Of a stretch of 64,000 bases of DNA, positions 8,710-16,798 are shown piece after piece. A model generated the notes under the pieces. It did no database searches. It was given only the letters and a program-made list of their open reading frames with translations, and had not been told where the DNA came from. Each line of letters opens with the position of its first letter. Positions within the stretch are counted from its first letter, which is position 1. The DNA is from Streptomyces coeruleorubidus (lineage in GTDB: Bacteria > Actinomycetota > Actinomycetes > Streptomycetales > Streptomycetaceae): the NCBI RefSeq assembly GCF_028885415.1, contig NZ_CP118527.1:1178001-1242000 (forward strand), written 5' to 3'. The position numbers were made by a program, and so were the translations under genes.

Positions 8710-8751
8710 TGTCGTTCCCCGGGGCCCTGCCACGGTCTCGTGTGACCTCGG

Positions 8752-8835
8752 TGAAATATTTCAGCCATGTCTTGACGTGGTGATGAAACGATCCGTAGCT
8801 TGGCCGATCATTTAGATTCGTGAAGTTGGTTCACG
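8752..8835 (+). promoter_or_regulatory. Promoter and candidate operators of the sugar-acid operon
   Basis: A -35-like TTGACG (8772-8777) and -10-like TAGCTT (8796-8801) are separated by 18 bp. They are flanked by two palindromes. The first is tgaaatatttca (8752-8763), a perfect 12-bp AT-rich dyad unusual for this genome. The second is an inverted repeat cgtgaa-5 nt-ttcacg (8819-8835), placed in the probable 5-prime UTR where a repressor could block transcription. The regulator is not encoded next to it. Confidence 0.5.
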
Positions 8836-8856
8836 GATATGAACGGAGAACCATCC

Positions 8857-10206
8857 ATGCGGGATCGCCGACGCTGCATCGATGTGCGGCTCCGCCGCGG
8901 GCACTGCCTGGCTGCCGCGCTCGCCGTCTCGGGGCTCCTGTCCGGAACGGCCGCCTGCGGCTCCGGTTCCGGCAGCGCCCGGGCCGGCGATCCGAACACG
9001 CTGGAGGTGTGGACCCGGAGCGATCCGGACTCCGCCCAGACCTACAAGCGGGTGTTCGCCGCCTTCACCGAGAAGACCGGCATCAAGATCGACTACCAGC
9101 CGGTCATGAACTTCGACCAGCAGTTGCAGAGCCGCGCGTCCACCAAGGACCTGCCGGACGTCATGATCAACGACACCGCCCTGATGGGCAGTTACCAGGC
9201 CCAGGGCCTGCTCAAGCCCATCGACCCGGCCTCGATCGCCGGACACGACGAGATCACCGCCAAGTCCTGGTCGTCCACCGTGGGCCGCGACGGCAGGCAC
9301 TACGGCATCCCGTACTCCCGACAGGCCATGACGCTGTTCGTCCGCAAGGACTGGCGCCAGAAGCTCGGCCTGCCGCAGCCGAAGACCTGGCAGGACACGC
9401 TCGCCCTCGCCAAGGCCTTCGCCACCCGCGACCCGGACGGGGACGGCAGGAAAAACACGTACGGCATGGTCGTGCCCGGCAGCGCGCAGAACGGCTATGT
9501 CGCCTGGTGGGGCGCCAGCTGGCTGTGGCAGGGCGGCGTGCGGATCATCGAGAAGGACGGCTCGGGCTACCGGCCCGCCATGGACTCGGCGGCCGCCCTG
9601 CGCACCGTCACCTGGATGAAGGACAACCTCTTCTGCGGTGACAACGGTGTCATCCAGCCCAGCGCCCTCACCTCCGTCACCGCGAACACCACCAACTTCC
9701 AGGACGGCAACGCCGGGATGTACCTCACCGGCCCGTACAACATCTCCACGTTCGACAAGGCGCTCGGCAAGGACAAGTACGAGGTCCTGCCCGCGCCCGC
9801 GGGCCCGGCCGGGAACGATGTGCTGGCCGACGGCGAGGACATCTACTTCGGCGCCAGGACCGGGAAGGCGAAGCAGGAGCAGGCGCTGGCCGCGTTCCTG
9901 ATCTCCCCCGAGGGCCAGACGCTCGCCATGACCGGCGACCACCAGCCCGTCGTGCGGATCCCCGTCAACTCCACGCTGGACGCGGCGAGAGTGCGGGGCG
10001 ACGCGCGCTGGAGCGTGGTGCAGAAGGCGTACGAGGACGCCTCACTGCAGTTCCCCAACGCACCGGACTGGGCCCCGATCAAGCAGGACACGGCCGATTC
10101 CCTCAACGCGCTGTTCACGTACTGCGGCAGTGACGTCAAGGCCGGTCTCAAGGAACTCAACGACACCCTCGCCGGTGACCTCAAGGACCAGGACCTGTTG
10201 AAATGA
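8857..10206 (+). CDS. ABC transporter sugar/sugar-acid-binding lipoprotein
   Basis: This 449-aa protein starts with an Arg-rich n-region, a hydrophobic stretch and a lipobox ending LLSGTAAC, so it should be lipid-anchored outside the membrane. The rest is a type-1 extracellular solute-binding protein (LEVWTRSDPDSAQTYKRVF ... DLPDVMINDTALMGSYQAQG ... GIPYSRQAMTLFVRKDW ... MYLTGPYNI). The ATG at 8857 has GGAGA 7 bp upstream; an ATG at 8839 has a weaker site. It overlaps the first permease by ATGA. With the two downstream dehydratases, the likely ligand is D-glucarate, galactarate or a related aldarate, by context only. No ATPase subunit is encoded here, so a shared MsiK-type ATPase is expected. 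Confidence 0.88.
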   Translation: MRDRRRCIDVRLRRGHCLAAALAVSGLLSGTAACGSGSGSARAGDPNTLEVWTRSDPDSAQTYKRVFAAFTEKTGIKIDYQPVMNFDQQLQSRASTKDLPDVMINDTALMGSYQAQGLLKPIDPASIAGHDEITAKSWSSTVGRDGRHYGIPYSRQAMTLFVRKDWRQKLGLPQPKTWQDTLALAKAFATRDPDGDGRKNTYGMVVPGSAQNGYVAWWGASWLWQGGVRIIEKDGSGYRPAMDSAAALRTVTWMKDNLFCGDNGVIQPSALTSVTANTTNFQDGNAGMYLTGPYNISTFDKALGKDKYEVLPAPAGPAGNDVLADGEDIYFGARTGKAKQEQALAAFLISPEGQTLAMTGDHQPVVRIPVNSTLDAARVRGDARWSVVQKAYEDASLQFPNAPDWAPIKQDTADSLNALFTYCGSDVKAGLKELNDTLAGDLKDQDLLK

Positions 10207-11135
10207 CCGCGACCGTGACGACACCCGGGCCGCGCAGAGCCCCCCGGCTCCTCAGCAAGAAGGCCGTACTCGGCAAGAAGGCCGTCCTGCCCTGGCTGTT
10301 CCTCGCGCCGGGTCTGCTGCTCGCCCTGGTCTTCAAGTTCCTCCCCATGGGCAAGGGCGTCTGGCTCAGCTTCTTCGACGTGCGGCCCTTCCTCGGTGAC
10401 AAGTGGGTCGGCCTCGACAACTACACGCGGGTCCTGACCGACCACCGCTTCCAGGACGCCATCGGCCACACGCTGGTCCTGGGCATCGGGATGTCCCTCG
10501 GCGGCATCGTCGCCGGCTTCGTCCTGGCCCTGCTGCTCGAAGGCCAGGCCCGCTCACTGAAGATCATCCGTACCGCCGTCTTCCTGCCCGTCGTCACCGC
10601 CACCGCGGTGGTCGGCGAGATGTGGCGGCTGATGTACTACCCGACCTCCGACGGCCTGATCAACAGCGGTCTCGGGCTCCTCGGTATGGGGCCCGTGCCC
10701 TACCTCGACAATCCCGAAACGGCCCTGTGGGCGACGATGGCCATGGGCATCTGGATGCTCGCCCCCTACAACATGGTGATCATCCTCGCCGGACTGGCGG
10801 GTGTGGACCGCTCGTTGTACGAGGCCGCCGCGATGGACGGCGTGTCGCTGTGGCAGCGGCTGCGGCACATCACCCTGCCCGCCATCCGCCCGGCCCTCGG
10901 CATCGTCCTCACCCTCGCCGCCATCCGCGGACTGCGTGTCTTCACCGAGGTGTACGTCCTCACCGGCGGCGGTCCGGCCGGGTCGACCGACGTCTGGATG
11001 ACCCGCGCCTACACCCTCGGGTTCTCCCGCAACGACATCGGCGGCGCCTCGGCCGCCTCCGTGCTCCTGCTCTGCGTGACGCTGCTGTTCACCGTCACGG
11101 TCAACTACTTCCGCAAGAGGGGAGACGTGAGATGA
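10203..11135 (+). CDS. ABC sugar permease, MalF/UgpA type
   Basis: This 310-aa protein has six predicted membrane segments (first at about residues 32-55, LPWLFLAPGLLLALVFKFLPM). The conserved cytoplasmic EAA loop, YEAAAMDGVSLWQRLRHITLP, contacts the ATPase subunit. It forms the transmembrane channel with the next gene product for substrate delivered by the lipoprotein. Start and stop both overlap neighbours by ATGA (10203-10206 and 11132-11135), indicating translational coupling. Confidence 0.93.
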   Translation: MTATVTTPGPRRAPRLLSKKAVLGKKAVLPWLFLAPGLLLALVFKFLPMGKGVWLSFFDVRPFLGDKWVGLDNYTRVLTDHRFQDAIGHTLVLGIGMSLGGIVAGFVLALLLEGQARSLKIIRTAVFLPVVTATAVVGEMWRLMYYPTSDGLINSGLGLLGMGPVPYLDNPETALWATMAMGIWMLAPYNMVIILAGLAGVDRSLYEAAAMDGVSLWQRLRHITLPAIRPALGIVLTLAAIRGLRVFTEVYVLTGGGPAGSTDVWMTRAYTLGFSRNDIGGASAASVLLLCVTLLFTVTVNYFRKRGDVR

Positions 11136-12076
11136 GCGCGCCCGCCATCGAGCCCGTCCGGACCCCGGTGACCGCCTCCCCCGAGCGGAAGTCCGCCGGG
11201 AAGCGGCGCACCACTCCCGCCCGTTTCGACACCGCCCTCGGCTGGAGCGACCGGCCGGGCCCCGCCTGGGCGCTGCGCGTCCTGCTCTGCGCGCTCGCCC
11301 TGGGCGTCTTCGCGGCGCCGTTCCTGACGGTCTTCTCCGGTTCCTTCAGCGAGAAGGCCAGCGGTTCGACCCTGTCGTTCCTCCCCCACCACCCGACCCT
11401 GCTGAACTTCGAGGTGGCCGGCGAGCGCGGCATCTGGGACTACTTCGGCAACTCCCTGGTCATCGCGGGCGGCGGGCTGCTGCTCCAGCTCGTCGTCTGC
11501 ACACTCGCCGCGTACGCGCTGGCCCGGCACAGGTTCCGCGGGCAGGCGCTGATCCTGACCCTGTTCATGCTGACGATGATGCTCCCCGAGGAGGTCATCG
11601 CCATCCCGCTGTCCCTGGTGCTCGGCCATGTGCCCGTGGTCGGCCTCGATTTGAAGGGCACCGTCTGGGGTGTGATCCTGCCGCTCGGCGCCTGGGGCTT
11701 CTCGGTGATGGTGCTCACCGAGTTCATGAAGGACATCCCCGCCGAGATCGAGGAGGCCGCCCGTATCGATGGCGTCGGTGAGCTGCGGATGCTGTGGCAG
11801 GTCGTCCTGCCGCTGTGCAAGCCCGCGCTCGGCGTGGCCGGGGTGCTCGGCTTCATCATGATCTGGGACCAGTATCTGCTGCCCCTGATCGCCGCCAAGG
11901 ACCCCACCGACTACACGGTCACCGTCGCCCTGTCCATCCTGCGCACCGACCCCGAGGTCGGCTCGGGGGTGGTGCTGGCCGGTGCGGTGATCGCCCTGGT
12001 CCCCAGCCTGATCGTCTATCTGCTCCTCCAGCGCTCGCTGGTCACCGGCATCGCCGCCGGTGCCACGAAGGGCTGA
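11132..12076 (+). CDS. ABC sugar permease, MalG/UgpE type
   Basis: This 314-aa protein has a longer cytoplasmic N-terminus (about 45 residues, basic), six membrane segments, and the EAA loop IEEAARIDGVGELRMLWQVVLP. It pairs with the preceding permease. The ATG at 11132 overlaps the upstream stop. The next gene begins 28 bp downstream with its own GAGGGAG site, so transport and catabolism lie on one transcript. Confidence 0.93.
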   Translation: MSAPAIEPVRTPVTASPERKSAGKRRTTPARFDTALGWSDRPGPAWALRVLLCALALGVFAAPFLTVFSGSFSEKASGSTLSFLPHHPTLLNFEVAGERGIWDYFGNSLVIAGGGLLLQLVVCTLAAYALARHRFRGQALILTLFMLTMMLPEEVIAIPLSLVLGHVPVVGLDLKGTVWGVILPLGAWGFSVMVLTEFMKDIPAEIEEAARIDGVGELRMLWQVVLPLCKPALGVAGVLGFIMIWDQYLLPLIAAKDPTDYTVTVALSILRTDPEVGSGVVLAGAVIALVPSLIVYLLLQRSLVTGIAAGATKG

Positions 12077-12104
12077 CCACCCACCCCCCACGTATGAGGG
12101 AGAC

Positions 12105-13013
12105 ATGAAGTTCCACGGAGTGCTGTTCTTCCCGGTCACGCCGTTCGCGGCGGACGGTTCTCTGGACGAGGAACGGCTCGCCCAGCACATCGAGTCGGGT
12201 GTCGCCGCGGGTGCGGGAGGTGTGTTCGTCGCCTGCGGCACCGGCGAGTTCCACGCCCTGTCGGCCGACGAGATCGAGCGGGCCACTCGGGTCGCGGTGC
12301 GGACAACCGCCGGACGGGTGCCGGTCCTCGCAGCCGCCGGCGGTCCACTGCCGGTCGCCCGGGACCAGGCCGCCCGGGTCGCACGGGCCGGCGCCGACGG
12401 CATCCTGCTGCTGCCGCCCTACCTGGTCAGCGCCCCGCAGCAGGGCCTCGTGCGGTACGTCGAGGAGGTCACCGCGGCCACGGACCTGCCCGTCGTCTTC
12501 TACCAGCGCGGCACCGCCCGGCTCACCGAGGACACCGCCGCCGAGATCGCCGCGCTGCCCGGGGTCGTCGGACTCAAGGACGGCATCGGGGACATCGAGC
12601 GGATGCACCGCGTCGTCCGCGCGGTGCGTGCCGTGCCGGGCACGGAGGACTTCCAGTTCTTCAACGGCCTGCCCACCGCCGAGATGACCGCGCCCGCCTA
12701 CCAGGGCATCGGCGTCGCGCTGTACTCCTCGGCGGTGTTCGCCTTCGCCCCGGAGATCGCCCTGGCCTTCCACCGGGCCCTCGCCGAGGGCGACGAGGCC
12801 CTGGTCTCCCGGCTCCTCGACGAGTTCTACGGCCCGCTGGTCGCCCTGCGCGACGAGGTCCCCGGGTACGCCGTGTCGCTCGTCAAGGCCGGAGTCACGC
12901 TGCGTGGCCTGGACGTAGGCGGCGTGCGGGCACCGCTGCTGGATCCGACACCGGAGCACATCGCCCGGCTGTCCGAACTCATCGACCGTGGTCTGGAGGT
13001 GGTCGGCGCATGA
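12105..13013 (+). CDS. kdgD: 5-dehydro-4-deoxyglucarate dehydratase (DapA/NAL family)
   Basis: This 302-aa TIM-barrel aldolase-family enzyme starts MKFHGVLFFPVTPFAADGSL. It has the Schiff-base lysine in VVGLKDGIGD and the carbonyl-proximal tyrosine in VVFYQRGTARL. These signatures, together with the FFNGLPTAEM and APAYQGIGVALYSSAVF segments, separate KdgD from dihydrodipicolinate synthase. KdgD decarboxylates and dehydrates 5-keto-4-deoxyglucarate to 2,5-dioxovalerate (alpha-ketoglutarate semialdehyde). It sits immediately before glucarate dehydratase, which makes its substrate (ATGA overlap 13010-13013). The ATG at 12105 has a GAGGGAG site. Confidence 0.9.
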   Translation: MKFHGVLFFPVTPFAADGSLDEERLAQHIESGVAAGAGGVFVACGTGEFHALSADEIERATRVAVRTTAGRVPVLAAAGGPLPVARDQAARVARAGADGILLLPPYLVSAPQQGLVRYVEEVTAATDLPVVFYQRGTARLTEDTAAEIAALPGVVGLKDGIGDIERMHRVVRAVRAVPGTEDFQFFNGLPTAEMTAPAYQGIGVALYSSAVFAFAPEIALAFHRALAEGDEALVSRLLDEFYGPLVALRDEVPGYAVSLVKAGVTLRGLDVGGVRAPLLDPTPEHIARLSELIDRGLEVVGA

Positions 13014-14260
13014 GCCCGACGCGTATCCGAGAGCTGATCGTCACGCCGATCGCCTTCGGCGACCCGCCGCTGCTCAACTCCAACGGCGTGCACGAGCCGC
13101 TCGCGCTGCGGGTCATCCTCCAACTCGTGCTGGAGGACGGCACGGTGGGGCTCGGCGAGTCCCCGGGCGGCACGGCACGCCTGGAGCGGCTCCAGGCCGC
13201 GGCGAAGGTGGTGGTCGGCATGGACGTCTTCGACACCACCGCCGTCGCCGCCGCGATCGACGCGGCCCTGCTGCCGACCGTGCCCAGTTCCCACGAGCGC
13301 GGCTGGACCACCTCGGCGGTGGAGGTGGCCTGCCTCGACGCGCAGGGCAGGCTGCTCGGCCGTCCGGTCAGCGATCTGCTGGGCGGCAGGGTCCGCGATG
13401 CGGTGCCGTTCGCCGCGTACCTCTTCTACAAGTGGGTCGAGCACCCCGCGCTCGACGGCCGTCCGGCCATCACGGACGACTGGGGCGAGGCCCTCGACCC
13501 GGCCGGGATCGTCGAGCAGGCGCGGCTGATGCAGGAGCGGTACGGCTTCAGGTCGTTCAAGCTCAAGGGCGGCGTCTTCCCACCGGACGAGGAGATCGCC
13601 GCGATCCGGGCGCTGGCGGAGGCCTTCCCCGGGCAGCCGCTGCGGCTGGACCCGAACGTGGCGTGGACGGTCGAGACCTCGAAGTACGTCGCCCGTGAAC
13701 TGGACGGCGTACTGGAGTACTTGGAGGACCCGGCCAAGGGCATCGACGGCATGGCGGAGGTGGCCAAGGAGTCGCCCATGCCGCTCGCGACGAACATGTG
13801 CGTGATCGCCTGGGAGCACCTGAAGCCGGCCGTCGAGCAGAACGCCATCCAGGTCCTGCTCACCGACCACCACTACTGGGGCGGGCTGCGCCGCACCCGG
13901 GAACTGGCCGCCGTGTGCGAGGCGTTCGGAATCGCCCTGTCGATGCACTCCAACTCGCACCTGGGCATCAGCCTCGCCGCGATGACCCATGTCGCAGCGG
14001 CCATCCCCAACCTCGACCACTCCTGCGACACGCACTATCCGTGGAACTCGGCGGACGACGTGATCGTGCCCGGTGTCCTGGAGCTGCGCGACGGGGAGGT
14101 CCGGGTGCCGGCCGGGCCGGGGCTGGGTGTCGAGCTCGACCACGACAAGCTGGAGCAGCTGCACCGGCGTTACGTCGACTCCGGGATGCGCGGCCGCGAC
14201 GACACCGGCTACATGCGGCGGATCCAGCCGGAGTACGAGCTGCGGCTGCCCCGCTGGTAA
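13010..14260 (+). CDS. gudD: Glucarate dehydratase (enolase superfamily)
   Basis: This 416-aa enzyme of the mandelate-racemase/enolase superfamily should dehydrate D-glucarate (and possibly L-idarate) to 5-keto-4-deoxyglucarate. The N-terminal capping domain (TPIAFGDPPLLNSNGVHEP) is typical of GudD. In the barrel one sees the K-x-K base pair in SFKLKGGV, the metal ligands in LDPNVAW, LEDPAKG and ATNMC, the Asp in LTDHHYWGG and the catalytic His in MHSNSHLGIS. The C-terminal part includes HYPWNSADDVI. It is last in the operon and ends 5 bp before a large palindromic terminator shared with the convergent CIS operon. Confidence 0.92.
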   Translation: MSPTRIRELIVTPIAFGDPPLLNSNGVHEPLALRVILQLVLEDGTVGLGESPGGTARLERLQAAAKVVVGMDVFDTTAVAAAIDAALLPTVPSSHERGWTTSAVEVACLDAQGRLLGRPVSDLLGGRVRDAVPFAAYLFYKWVEHPALDGRPAITDDWGEALDPAGIVEQARLMQERYGFRSFKLKGGVFPPDEEIAAIRALAEAFPGQPLRLDPNVAWTVETSKYVARELDGVLEYLEDPAKGIDGMAEVAKESPMPLATNMCVIAWEHLKPAVEQNAIQVLLTDHHYWGGLRRTRELAAVCEAFGIALSMHSNSHLGISLAAMTHVAAAIPNLDHSCDTHYPWNSADDVIVPGVLELRDGEVRVPAGPGLGVELDHDKLEQLHRRYVDSGMRGRDDTGYMRRIQPEYELRLPRW

Positions 14261-14265
14261 TGGGC

Positions 14266-14293
14266 GTGCGCCCCTGCGCGCGCAGGGGCGCAC
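14266..14293. terminator. Bidirectional terminator between gudD and the CIS operon
   Basis: A perfect 28-bp palindrome with 13-base arms (gtgcgcccctgcg and its complement) and a 2-base centre lies between the two convergent stop codons at 14260 and 14301. It can terminate transcripts from both sides. Confidence 0.85.
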
Positions 14294-14300
14294 CCGGTGA

Positions 14301-15194
14301 CTACTTGGACTTCGGCACCTTCAGCCGGTCCCAGGTGAGCTTGCCGGGGATGCCGTCGGCGTCCTTGCCGGAGAAGCCCTGCTTCTGCTGCCAGAGCGCG
14401 TAGGACCGGCGGTCGGCCTCGCTCCAGTCGGGGCTCGGGCCCTCCTCGTAGCGGCTGCATCCCTCGGCGACCAGGCGGCGGCCCATCGCCGTGATGATCG
14501 GGGAGCGCTGGCCGACGTGGAAGAACGCGGCGCCGGGGAACGGCTCGTAGGACGGCTTGGGCGACGGCTTCGGGTCGGGGGCCGGTTTGCTGCCGCCTCC
14601 GCCGCCCTTGAGCCGCTGGGCTATGCGCTTGCGCATGCCGTCCATGGTGAAACCGCGCGGGTCGACCTTGCCCGGCTGCCACTCCTTGTGGCCGATGACG
14701 GAGCGCTCGGACCAGCCGTGGTGGCGGCAGATCGCCGCTGACACCTTCTCGATGGCCTCCTTCTGCGCCTCGGGCCAGGGGTCCTTGCCGTTGCCGAGGT
14801 TGATGCACTCGAAGCCGTAGAAGTGCCGGTTGCCGTCGGTGTCGGCCTCGTTGTCGGCCGGCAGTTTCGACTCGTTGATCACGGCGCGCAGGACGTCGCC
14901 GTCACCGAGGCCGGCGTGGTTGGCGCGGCCGTTGCCGACCAGGTGGACGTGGCCCTTCTTGTCGATGACGCCGTGGCACAGCGGGCCGGGCAGGCTGGAG
15001 TAGCCGTCGTAGCAGATGTCGACGGAGGCGGCGGTGCCGGAGGTGACGGTGTGGTGGATCATCACGCCGTTCACCGGGCCCCAGGGGCCCTTGCTGTTGC
15101 GGTTGTGGGTGCGCCAGCTGCGGACCTCATGGACGGTCAGGCCCTCGGCCCGGAGGATCTCCACCAGCTTCGACGCGCTCAGCGGCTTGGCCAT
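14301..15194 (-). CDS. Endolysin-like N-acetylmuramoyl-L-alanine amidase at the end of the CIS operon
   Basis: This 297-aa protein has an amidase_2/PGRP domain at about residues 15-195. Zinc-site residues are visible in VMIHHTV (His47/48) and in VIGHKEWQPGKVDP (His169, Asp178). A Pro-rich linker (PDPKPSPKPSYEP) and a C-terminal peptidoglycan-binding-like module follow (YALWQQKQGFSGKDADGIPG), as in Streptomyces phage endolysins. It should cleave the amide between MurNAc and L-Ala in peptidoglycan. No signal peptide is present, so the enzyme would reach the wall only by lysis, a holin-like route or the injection system. The ATG at 15194 overlaps the DUF6519 stop codon by one base (TGATG). Confidence 0.88.
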   Translation of the reverse strand: MAKPLSASKLVEILRAEGLTVHEVRSWRTHNRNSKGPWGPVNGVMIHHTVTSGTAASVDICYDGYSSLPGPLCHGVIDKKGHVHLVGNGRANHAGLGDGDVLRAVINESKLPADNEADTDGNRHFYGFECINLGNGKDPWPEAQKEAIEKVSAAICRHHGWSERSVIGHKEWQPGKVDPRGFTMDGMRKRIAQRLKGGGGGSKPAPDPKPSPKPSYEPFPGAAFFHVGQRSPIITAMGRRLVAEGCSRYEEGPSPDWSEADRRSYALWQQKQGFSGKDADGIPGKLTWDRLKVPKSK

Positions 15195-16738
15195 CAGTTG
15201 TCTCCTTCCACGGCGGCTTCCGCCTCGGCTGTGGTCTGGGACCGCCCGTGGGAGGGGTCCTCGGCGGCCAGTTCCTCGCGGTGGGCCTGCTCCTCGGCCG
15301 CGAGCGTGGCCTCGTCCGCGGGCGGCATGCTGCTCGCCAGCGGGCCGAACGCCAGGCGCAGGTCGACGGCGCTGCCCTCGCCCTTGATCAGGGCCAGCGG
15401 GGCGAAGTGCCGGGCGATGCCGGCCGGGCCCTGGAGCAGCGGACGGCGGGCCGCGTCCACCGGCCACTCGACGCTGCCGGTGGCGGTGCGGGCGGGGACG
15501 ATCCAGTGGTCGCCGGTGCGGTAGGTGCCGCCCTTGGCGAAGTACACCTCGACGCCGTCCTCCAGGTGCAGCCACTCCCCCTCCGTGACGGGGACCGCGC
15601 CGCCGCGCAGGGCGGTGGTGCGGCCCTTGCGCTTGGGGCCGCCATGGTGGTCCCAGCGGCGCAGGTACGGGTTCAGGTGCGCGAGCCGTCCCACGCCCGG
15701 GGCGGGTTCGGCGGACAGGCGGACGCGGCGGCCCGGCACGTCCAGCTCCTCGACCCGCAGCAGCGGCAGGGGCTCCAGGCGGGAGGCGTAGGCGGTGTCG
15801 ACGAACTCCACGTGGTCGCCGACGTCCAGGTCCAGCTTGTCGTCGTGGCCGAGGGATGCCAACTGAACCCAGGTACCGTCGAGTTCGTCGACGGGGAAGA
15901 CGACGGAGCCGTTCTCGCGGGACCACTTGAAGGTGGCGTCCTTCGCCTCGCCGCCCTCGTGGACCTCCACCCGGTACAGCTGGTTCTCCGGGCCGCGGTA
16001 GCGGGCGTCCGGCTTGACCAGGCACGGGTCCTCGTCGGCGTGGTCGGGCCGCTCGCTGCGGGCGGCGAGCCGGGCCGAGGGGGCCGACTGGCGCTGCGCC
16101 CAGCGGGTGAACGCGGCGCGGACGACGTCCTTGGAGGGGTCGGTCTCCTCGATCTCCAGGGCGGCAAGGGACAGCGGCAGCACCTGCCAGACGACCTTCA
16201 GGCGGGCGGCGGTGTCGGGCATGGCCGCGCCGAGGGCGACCTCGCGCAGCGCCGGGTCCTCGGCGGCGGTGACCGAGCGCTCCCACACGTTCAGGTAGAC
16301 GACGAACGGCGACTGGGCGGGCGAGGGCAGCCGGTCGCCGGGCTTCTCCGGGTCGCGGAAGCCGTCGGGCTGGTCCCAGTAGGTCCAGTGCGCGGGCGGC
16401 TCCGGCGCCGGCTCCTCGCCGTCCTCGTCGGTGACGGGCACGCCGGCGGCCGGGCGGTCGGCGTCGCACAGGATGCCGTCGACGTAGTAGCGGCCGCCGC
16501 GGATGAGGAGGGTGTCGATCTCGTGCTTGCCGCCGACGTACTCGATGCGGAAGCCGGCCGCGTAGCGCGGCCCGCCGTGCGGTCCGATCAGGTCGGCGGC
16601 GAGGCTACGAGCCTGGTGGAGCTGGATCGCGGTCTGTTCGTTGAGGTCGGCGTCGAGCTGGACGCGGCCCTGCTGGGCGACGACCGCGGAGTAGTGCCGC
16701 TCCGGGCGGAACGTGGAGCGGGAGAGGTCTGCGTGCAT
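15194..16738 (-). CDS. DUF6519 CIS-associated structural protein
   Basis: This 514-aa protein opens with MHADLSRSTFRPERHYSAVV followed by QQGRVQLDADLNEQ, the hallmark of DUF6519, a family restricted to contractile injection system and related phage-tail loci. The rest is beta-rich with short charged loops and a disordered acidic C-terminus. Its place in the particle is not established; position after the gpI-like gene suggests a peripheral baseplate or fibre-attachment protein. It is preceded by a 60-bp gap and is translationally coupled to the amidase gene. Confidence 0.82.
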   Translation of the reverse strand: MHADLSRSTFRPERHYSAVVAQQGRVQLDADLNEQTAIQLHQARSLAADLIGPHGGPRYAAGFRIEYVGGKHEIDTLLIRGGRYYVDGILCDADRPAAGVPVTDEDGEEPAPEPPAHWTYWDQPDGFRDPEKPGDRLPSPAQSPFVVYLNVWERSVTAAEDPALREVALGAAMPDTAARLKVVWQVLPLSLAALEIEETDPSKDVVRAAFTRWAQRQSAPSARLAARSERPDHADEDPCLVKPDARYRGPENQLYRVEVHEGGEAKDATFKWSRENGSVVFPVDELDGTWVQLASLGHDDKLDLDVGDHVEFVDTAYASRLEPLPLLRVEELDVPGRRVRLSAEPAPGVGRLAHLNPYLRRWDHHGGPKRKGRTTALRGGAVPVTEGEWLHLEDGVEVYFAKGGTYRTGDHWIVPARTATGSVEWPVDAARRPLLQGPAGIARHFAPLALIKGEGSAVDLRLAFGPLASSMPPADEATLAAEEQAHREELAAEDPSHGRSQTTAEAEAAVEGDN

Positions 16739-16798
16739 GAAGGGTGTCCCCCCTGGTTCAGAAGTGCGGGTTCACAAGGTCGGTGGCGGGTGCGCGCC

